Assembly: GCA_012932865.1 (NCBI GenBank)
Contig: SAXG01000059.1
Location: 62,001-126,000 of the forward strand
Direction: 5' to 3'
Source of the DNA: Amylostereum areolatum
Taxonomy: Eukaryota; Basidiomycota; Agaricomycetes; Russulales; Stereaceae
DNA length: 64,000 bases
Each line of letters begins with the position of its first letter. Within the stretch, counting starts at the first letter, position 1. The translations under genes and the position numbers were made by a program. Positions 58,384-64,000 of the stretch are shown one piece after another. The notes below the pieces were generated by a model. That model did no database searches. It was not told the origin of the DNA and saw only the letters and a program-made list of their open reading frames with translations.

Positions 58384-59609
58384 ATGTTGCTCGAAGATGA
58401 ATTCGTACGTTTTCCATCACTATGCTATAATCCGTCTATCCACTCACGCAACGGCCAGTGCCGAGACTACAGTTGCTGCTCTCTACACCTGATCGACCTC
58501 CATGCACTCATCGACCACTTCGAAGAAGCCCACGCTCTCGTCATGGACCCCGTCACCCACTCCTCCCATGCCGCCTTTCCTCCATCAACACCAAGTGTGC
58601 CGTCCTTCCCGTCGCCACCCCCATTTATTCATTCATCCTACCCCCTGTCACCGTCCCAGCCCTTCGACGCCGCTGGCGACGCGGATATGGAACTCTTCCC
58701 GTTCCCCTCCCACGCGCATTCGTGTCCGCATTCTCTCCATACCCAAGACCTGCATTATTTCAACCCGTTCTCGCAGTCCTCCGCCTGCCTGTCCCTCATC
58801 TCTGCCGCTGACACTACCACCGTTATGCACTCCCATGCCACCGCGCCCTTCGGTCTCGCGCGGGGGCAGGATGACAACACCGCTACGGTAGCCCACGGCG
58901 AACGCACCGCCGCACCCGTCCTCCCTTCCGGTAACGCTGATGCGGGGACAAGTCGCGAGCCTGACCGATCGCCACGTCAGCGCTCGCCCCGCGCAAAGCT
59001 GTCCTCGTTTCGAATCACCCTGCCATACCCGTCTTCCTCCACTCGCTTATCCGGCGCGTCCTTGCCCACGTCCTTGCCCACGCCCTTGCCCACGTCCTCC
59101 TACCCTCCTACACTCTCCATTCCCTCCACGTCCATGTCCGGCGTGTCGAGTGACTTCATCACGCTGCATGCGTTGACCTCCCTCTCGCCCCCGGCGTCGG
59201 CGCCACTGCTGTCGAAGCCCTTCCGGTGTCCAAATACAAACTGCTCCGAGTCGTACAAGCAGGTAAAAGGGCTCAAGCACCATATCGGAACCGGATTGTG
59301 CAACTCCATGCAACCGGAGGGCCTGCGGGGAGTGCTCATCGGAGGGGACTGGCGCACGGATGATGGAAAGAGCCACAGGTTGAGTAACGGTCGGGTCAGA
59401 AAGGTCAAACCAAAACTTGAAAGGCCTCAGCCGTTTGCATGTTGGATTGGGGAGTGCCAACGGCGATATGCGACTCCGAATGCCCTCCGTGCGTTTCTCC
59501 TCTCTTTCCTCTTCAACTTGCTCTGATGGTGAGATGGTTGCGTGTAGGGGACCACTGTAGGAGCTTCCATAATATGAAGGTGTGCGTCTCTCACCGACAG
59601 CAGAATTAA
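58384..59609 (+). CDS. Sfp1-like C2H2 zinc-finger regulator (370 aa)
   Basis: Exon 1 58384-58404 (MLLEDEF), intron, exon 2 58459-59488, intron, exon 3 59548-59609; the sum is exactly 371 codons with stop. The N-terminal CRDYSCCSLHLIDLHALIDH is the degenerate first finger of the fungal Sfp1 group. A long Ser/Pro-rich middle follows. The C-terminal fingers are FRCPNTNCSESYKQVKGLKH and CWIGECQRRYATPNALRDHC; the last one gains its two His only from exon 3. Without that splice the frame reads through to a stop at 59526 and lacks them. Sfp1 proteins regulate ribosome and growth genes in yeast; the role here is inferred. Confidence 0.7.
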
Positions 59610-59999
59610 CGAGAGCCAACGCCCTCCGCCCCCGCTTCCGATTCTCCCCCGTTTGCGGTCCCCACGGCGGGCAATTTGAATTTTGCGGTCTCGGGTTGGA
59701 GATGGTTAGCAAATCCTGCAAATCTGCAAATCTGCAACATTAGCGCTGATAGTAGACGGGTTTTGCAAAGGGGTTTTCCTAGAGAATATGAACTGTCCTA
59801 AAAAGTGCACATTGGGCGTTTCGATGGGGCCCACCGGAACTCCCGATTCAAACGCACCTCCACATTGGTCGTTCCTCCTCCTAATTTAGTCCTCCGTTCA
59901 CGATCACAATTGGCACGACTTCCCCTCTCGTGCGCCCTCCGCCACTACTTATACACTCTCCTTCCTTCATCTCCATATCCATTCCGACTCGTCCAAGCC
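59610..59999. other. Intergenic, no gene seen
   Basis: About 390 bp of non-coding DNA upstream of the 60000 gene, ending in a pyrimidine-rich stretch (59940-59995) that may be its core promoter or leader. Confidence 0.3.
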
Positions 60000-60772
60000 A
60001 TGCTCCCCGTCCCCGCCTCCCCTTTGATGTTCATCCCCGGTCTCTCCCCTCAATCCCCATCCCCCTCCTCATCCTCCCCCTCTTCCTCCAGTGAGGGAAG
60101 TCTCGTCACACCCTCCACCGTTGACGACCCCTCGTTTCCACGTCTCCTCGCTCGCTCGCTCCTCCCACCCATCGACTCCGATCTCCTCCCCCCGCCTGAT
60201 CTCGTCCCCAAGAAATCCGCTATTCCTATTGCCCATCCTTATACTCGTCTCTACGCCAAGAACCCTGAAGATTCCGCCAGTAAACGTCGTAAGATCTGGC
60301 ACCACTCCCTCGAGAGGCTCGTCTTCTCCCCGGGAGAAATGTACTCTTCAATCCTTTCCTTACCTGTCACCCAAGTATCTCATCAGCCTTCTCATAGCGC
60401 CTCCATGGGACCATGTCACCGTCGCACCATCTACATGGCCAGCCTCGAAGCCCACACCGACACTCTTCATGCCCAGCTCATTGACAATCGCCTCTACCCC
60501 CGTTCCCTTTTCGTCCTTGGAGCCTTTCAGAGGTCTCAACTGCAAGACCGCAAAGGTGAGGGTTTCTCGCGTGGAATGTACTATCGGATGACGCTCACTG
60601 AATTTCCCTCTAGAGCATGGTGGCCGGCCTCCAGCACGACGCCGCCCAAATCAAGAGCGAGCTCTTCGAGCTTGACCGCGCGGTAAGTAGTTACATTCCC
60701 TTGGTCACCGAGATCTGACTTGAATTTGAATCCCCGCAGAAACACGGTCTTCGTACCCGTTTGTCAGATTGA
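60000..60772 (+). pseudogene. Conserved Agaricomycete protein, single-base frameshift
   Basis: ATG 60000 (MLPVPASPLMF), Ser/Pro-rich, then HPYTRLYAKNPEDSASKRRK and RRTIYMASLEAHTDTLHAQL. Introns 60556-60613 and 60683-60739 separate exons SMVAGLQHDAAQIKSELFEL and a short end (KHGLRTRLSD, TGA 60772). The conserved part LEPFRGLNCKTAK before intron 1 is in another frame from the start. The change occurs at CCCCC (60496-60500 region), where removing one C would join the halves. It is therefore either a pseudogene or a homopolymer sequencing error. Blocks of this kind recur in an Agaricomycete family of unknown function (recalled). Confidence 0.55.
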
Positions 60773-61091
60773 AGGAATCCGAGGTGAATGCCACCTGTTA
60801 TCCTCCCGGTCTTCTACAACCTGTCAAGTGGTGAAATTCTGTGGATACCGTTCGGTGTTCTTGATCATCGGTGGGACGGCTCTCAGTAGTCTCTGGTAAC
60901 TGATTTGTAGCGTACTGTACTGTAACGTGCATAGTAGTAGTAGTTCAACCATGATGCATGATTGGCTTTCGTAACAGAAGCACCGCTGTATCGCCCGGGG
61001 CTTCGGCCACCGCCGAGTTGTCCACGCGCCGCCCTGCCTTTGGTCTTCCATCGCACCTTTGTCCTGGCCCCTCCTCCCCTCTCTCTCCTCC

Positions 61092-61286
61092 ATGGAAAAA
61101 TCAGATCTAGAGACCTATCAAGTCCAGCTCTCTCAGGTCGAGCTCGCCCTCGCTGCCGATCCTGACAATGCCGAGCCTATCGAGCTCACCACCGCCGCCA
61201 TCGGAGGCCGCCGCGTCCTCCTCCAAGGCCGAGGTATTGCGTCGAACGACCGTGAGCGCACCCGCCGCGACGCGGACCGCGAGTGA
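61092..61286 (+). pseudogene. SPF30/SMN-domain splicing factor N-terminal fragment
   Basis: ATG 61092 gives DLETYQVQLSQVELALAADP, close to the conserved N-terminal helix of SPF30 (SMNDC1-type), followed by IELTTAAI. The helix is shortened relative to what I recall, the frame then degenerates and stops at 61284-61286, and no Tudor domain follows. Probably a truncated duplicate. Confidence 0.45.
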
Positions 61287-62134
61287 CGAACTCTCTGACG
61301 ACGGAAGATACAGTTCGCGGGCACTACTCGTGGCTTTGATTTTCCCGAGAGCTGCGTTCGCGGTATACGTGGGCCTGTTTGTGTTCTAACGGACGGGAAT
61401 ATGCCGCACTGCCAGGAGTTTTGTACGTGATCTCAATATCCCGCTCTTGTCAATTAGTAGTAGCTGACTGTATCAAATGCGACATCAGGTCATGGAATAC
61501 GGCCTCGAAAATCGATGGAGGTATGTGTCGTCTCCTGTATTGTCAAGTACCCGGACCTTACTTTCTTGTAGCTCTAAAGCTGTCCAGCTTGGATGCGCTG
61601 GAAGTGCTGCAAGGGTCGTAGATATTTGGACACATGCACGCGGTCTATCATTGAGTCACCTATTTGCACGACGGTTCCTCGGGTCTAAATGAATCTCAGT
61701 CGAGACGTGATTGATATTTGAGGACCGTTCTGGATGTTCAAATTGGGCGACACCCAGCAGGACGAAAACTGATGCACTACCATGTAAGACTCGGATGGAA
61801 CAATCGGCGACTCACATTCGCGCGTTTTTCAATGCGCAATCCATGCCGCTTCCACCCCATCTTTTATCTCGTAACGTTGAATTCCGCGGCATGGTTCCAG
61901 CCTGTCACACTAGCATATCTGGACACCGTGATCGTCGTTCGCCACCGTTTTGGTCTGGCGGCAGGTCCTCTGCCTTTCGCTGCCAGCCGATCGCCTTGAA
62001 AAACGTCACTCCTGGGCCCCCCATTTCCTGACTGTTCTGTTCCTCTAATAGATCTCAAACGTTCCCATTAAAACTCCATGCGAAGGACGCTCGCTGTTAT
62101 TTATCCCCCCCCCTCTCTTCGCTCTTAGCTCCTC
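61287..62134. other. Intergenic, no gene seen
   Basis: Short frames only. 62085-62115 has a C9 tract and pyrimidine-rich DNA just before the REX4-like start. Confidence 0.4.
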
Positions 62135-63015
62135 ATGATGCACCATATCACAGACGTCATCTCCATCTCCTGCATTTGCGTTGGTGCAGGTCCAGGCGGC
62201 ACGACATCTATGCTCGCGTATGTGTCCGCAACTCACTCTTCCCTTCACACATTTCTTACGCCTTCCACTCTTCCAGACACATCGCCATCGCCGACTATCG
62301 TGGAAACGAGATCATCGACTGCTTTGTCAAACCAACCATGTCCATTACAGACTATCGTACTATCGAGCCCACCGACATTTCTTCAGGTTGTTTGTCGTTG
62401 TTTTGCTCGGTGCGCGCTTCACCGGCTAATCGGCGGATTCTGTGTATCAGCTTTTGCTTTGCCCTTCAATGTGGTTCAGGCGCGCGTAGCCCACTTCATC
62501 GATGACAAGGTCATCGTTGGGTAGGTCACATGTGCTCGTCCTTTCTTAACTTACAAGCTCCCCTAAACTCCTTTTAACCAGTCACTCCCTCTGGAAAGAC
62601 CTCTCTGTTTTAGGTATTCCTCACCCTGCCGTCAACACTCGCGACGTTGCCCTATATCAACCCTTCCGCGATGCCCTCGGTTCTGAACGCCTTGTCGGTC
62701 TCCAAACCCTAATCTGGAAATTTATGCGCCGGCGTTGCCAGCAGGGCATGATCCACCCGGTGCGTATACTACTGCGTTTCATTCCCGTACTTCTCGTGAA
62801 TGACGTCATTGTTTTGCTCGTCCTGTCCCACCCTTGCCCTGCGTCACCGTTGAACGTTGAAAATCGACGCTTTGGCCTGACCTTTTCAGCTAGAGAATGC
62901 TCGGGCTGCGCTCGACCTATACCGTTCAGAGGAGATACAGTGGGAAAGTGTCATCGGAAAAGCTCAGTGGCCGTCCGTCCTCCCTCCCAGTGATTTTTCG
63001 CGTTGCTTTCTTTGA
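62135..63015 (+). CDS. REX4-like exonuclease paralogue lacking the first catalytic motif (188 aa)
   Basis: Five exons: 62135-62217, 62277-62386, 62451-62520, 62582-62759 and 62890-63015; together 189 codons with stop and no lesion. The fold markers of the REX4/RNase T family are present: VGAGPGGTTSMLA, ADYRGNEIIDCFVKPTMSIT, GHSLWKDL, HPAVNTRDVALYQPF and LENARAALDLYRS. The usual D-x-E motif before VGxGPGG is replaced: the frame reads ISISCICVG, with Ser and Ile where Asp and Glu are expected. Later acidic positions (NTRDVALY, ALDLYRS) remain. It should be a poor or inactive nuclease; the open frame and clean introns suggest it may still be expressed. Confidence 0.75.
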
Positions 63016-63511
63016 CGTGTCTTTTCTTGCGCCGCCTGTGTGCTCACTGGCACTGGCATGCACCTCATCTGTCAAGCTTACTCAAAAATATTTGGCCGGA
63101 ACAAACAAAGAATTGCGAGGCACTGGCACGTGAGATCGTATGGCACACTACCCTACCATTCAGTTTTGATCAAGGAAACCCAACGATGTGGCCACTCTCC
63201 TCCGATCTATCATCGGGGAAACCCGAGCGCATCTATCCATCCCCACACATTTTACTGCATGGGAATGAATCGAGGATCTGAGCACAGGTCAAAATTTTGT
63301 TGCGACGCCGGCCGAAATACAACTGGTCCAGACTTTGCAGCCTGATCGGTGGGCTCTATGAGGCTCTATGGCACAAGGTCATCGATCTCCCGCCCCGAGC
63401 TTCCCATCGCCTCGGCCAATTCTGATGTATAAGCTCGAGTGAATGAGTATTGCCGCATCATGGCCTCATGGCTCCCAACGCATCGGCATCGTCCCTTTGG
63501 ACTTTGTACGG
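63016..63511. other. Intergenic, no gene seen
   Basis: Short overlapping frames without recognisable motifs. Confidence 0.4.
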
Positions 63512-63645
63512 CCCGATGTATCTTTGATACCTCCACCTCCCGATGTATCTCGGTACCTCCGCCCCCCGATGTATCTCGGTACCTCCGCCCCCCGATGTAT
63601 CTCGGTACCTCCGCCCCCCGATGTATCTTAGTACCTCCGCCCCCG
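63512..63645. repeat. 26-bp minisatellite, about five units
   Basis: Units of the form CGATGTATCTCGGTACCTCC plus a C-rich spacer; the outer units are slightly diverged (TTTGATAC first, TTAGTACC last). Confidence 0.85.
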
Positions 63646-64000
63646 ATCACCACGGGCATTGACTGGTATTCCGTCTCTCGAAGGGAATTCAAAACCTGTT
63701 GGAAAGCTATCATTTATCTTGCATTTTCTTTAGGTTCTTATATTTCAGAAACATCAGCTATGGAGGTCAAAGTGCCGCAAAAATATAACCCAAAAACATT
63801 TTCCCACACCGCGGCCCACAAACATTTTCTCACAAACATTTCGACACTCAACGCCAGAACGTCCAGAAACTAGAGCCGTAACGAAACTGGAACCGCAACC
63901 CACCAGCGGGCGCGCGCGGCCCCCGCGAGCGGTGGGACGGACTCGGAGGTAGGAGTAGCGGGGGAGTGGGTGCTGGAGGAGGTGCTGGAGCCGGAGGACC
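63646..64000. other. Window end, no gene supported
   Basis: 63870-64000 turns GC-rich (GCGCGCGCGG, then GGAGGTGCTGGAG repeats) and could be the start of a coding region outside the window. Confidence 0.3.

Noticed and set aside
63512..63645. CRISPR-like array
   Set aside because: Units are directly abutting 26-bp repeats without unique spacers, in a eukaryotic genome.
1..64000. tRNA or rRNA genes
   Set aside because: No rRNA-like block was seen and no tRNA cloverleaf could be recognised by eye; absence of tRNAs is not proven without a covariance search.

Overview
The window is nuclear DNA of a basidiomycete, most likely an Agaricomycete. The evidence is short spliceosomal introns (about 50-70 nt, GT..AG) in almost every gene, KDZ (CxC2) and Plavaka transposases, three families of Ty3 chromoviruses, a DUF6532-like gene, and fungal bZIP and Sfp1-like regulators. 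About half of the window is mobile DNA. Genus cannot be named from the sequence.

Layout. 255-3526 (-) is a damaged Plavaka transposase; 3870-6470 (+) a DUF6532-like gene; 6480-7900 AT-rich then purine-rich non-coding DNA; 7951-8690 (-) a decayed multi-pass membrane protein gene. 9143-22417 is a tail-to-tail inverted pair of one Ty3 element (family E1): LTR-ORF0-gag-pol, a 76-nt spacer, then pol-gag-ORF0-LTR on the other strand. Its left LTR contains a nested inverted solo LTR. It is flanked by two unrelated broken genes, an orphan first exon (left) and a KDZ transposase N-terminus (right). 24945-28375 (+) is a hypothetical gene. From 28573 to 45559 (-) lies one host gene split by three LTR insertions, each with its own 5-bp target duplication: E2 (28857-35840), a solo LTR (35898-36447) and full-length E3 (36912-44008). 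45791-46613 (-) and 46745-50658 (+) are divergent hypothetical genes. The second holds a 2.4-kb hAT-like element (47216-49622) and an array of 63-nt exons. 51250-52834 (+) is a transposase 3' remnant and 52889-53906 (-) a hypothetical gene. From 55.8 kb onward come an LST8 pseudogene fragment, a bZIP gene, an Sfp1-like zinc-finger gene, a frameshifted conserved gene, an SPF30-like fragment and a REX4-like exonuclease paralogue without its first catalytic motif.

Main observation. E1, E2 and E3 share one gene-expression layout. A reading frame (ORF0) lies between LTR and gag, in the same frame as gag, and ends at a single stop (TAA, TAA, TAG). After that stop the gag frame is open for 102-197 codons without an AUG, and this segment carries protein motifs shared by the three families. 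Gag's first ATG comes only afterwards. The leaders are strongly ATG-depleted; E3 has no ATG in any frame for 1350 nt after the predicted RNA start. Pol follows in the -1 frame at a T5 slip site. All three families also carry a 10-11 nt complementarity between the predicted RNA 5' end and the site 2 nt downstream of the LTR, with compensatory changes, which indicates Tf1/sushi-type self-priming.

Limits: exon borders come from reading splice signals by eye, family names from remembered motifs, and no alignment or search was run.
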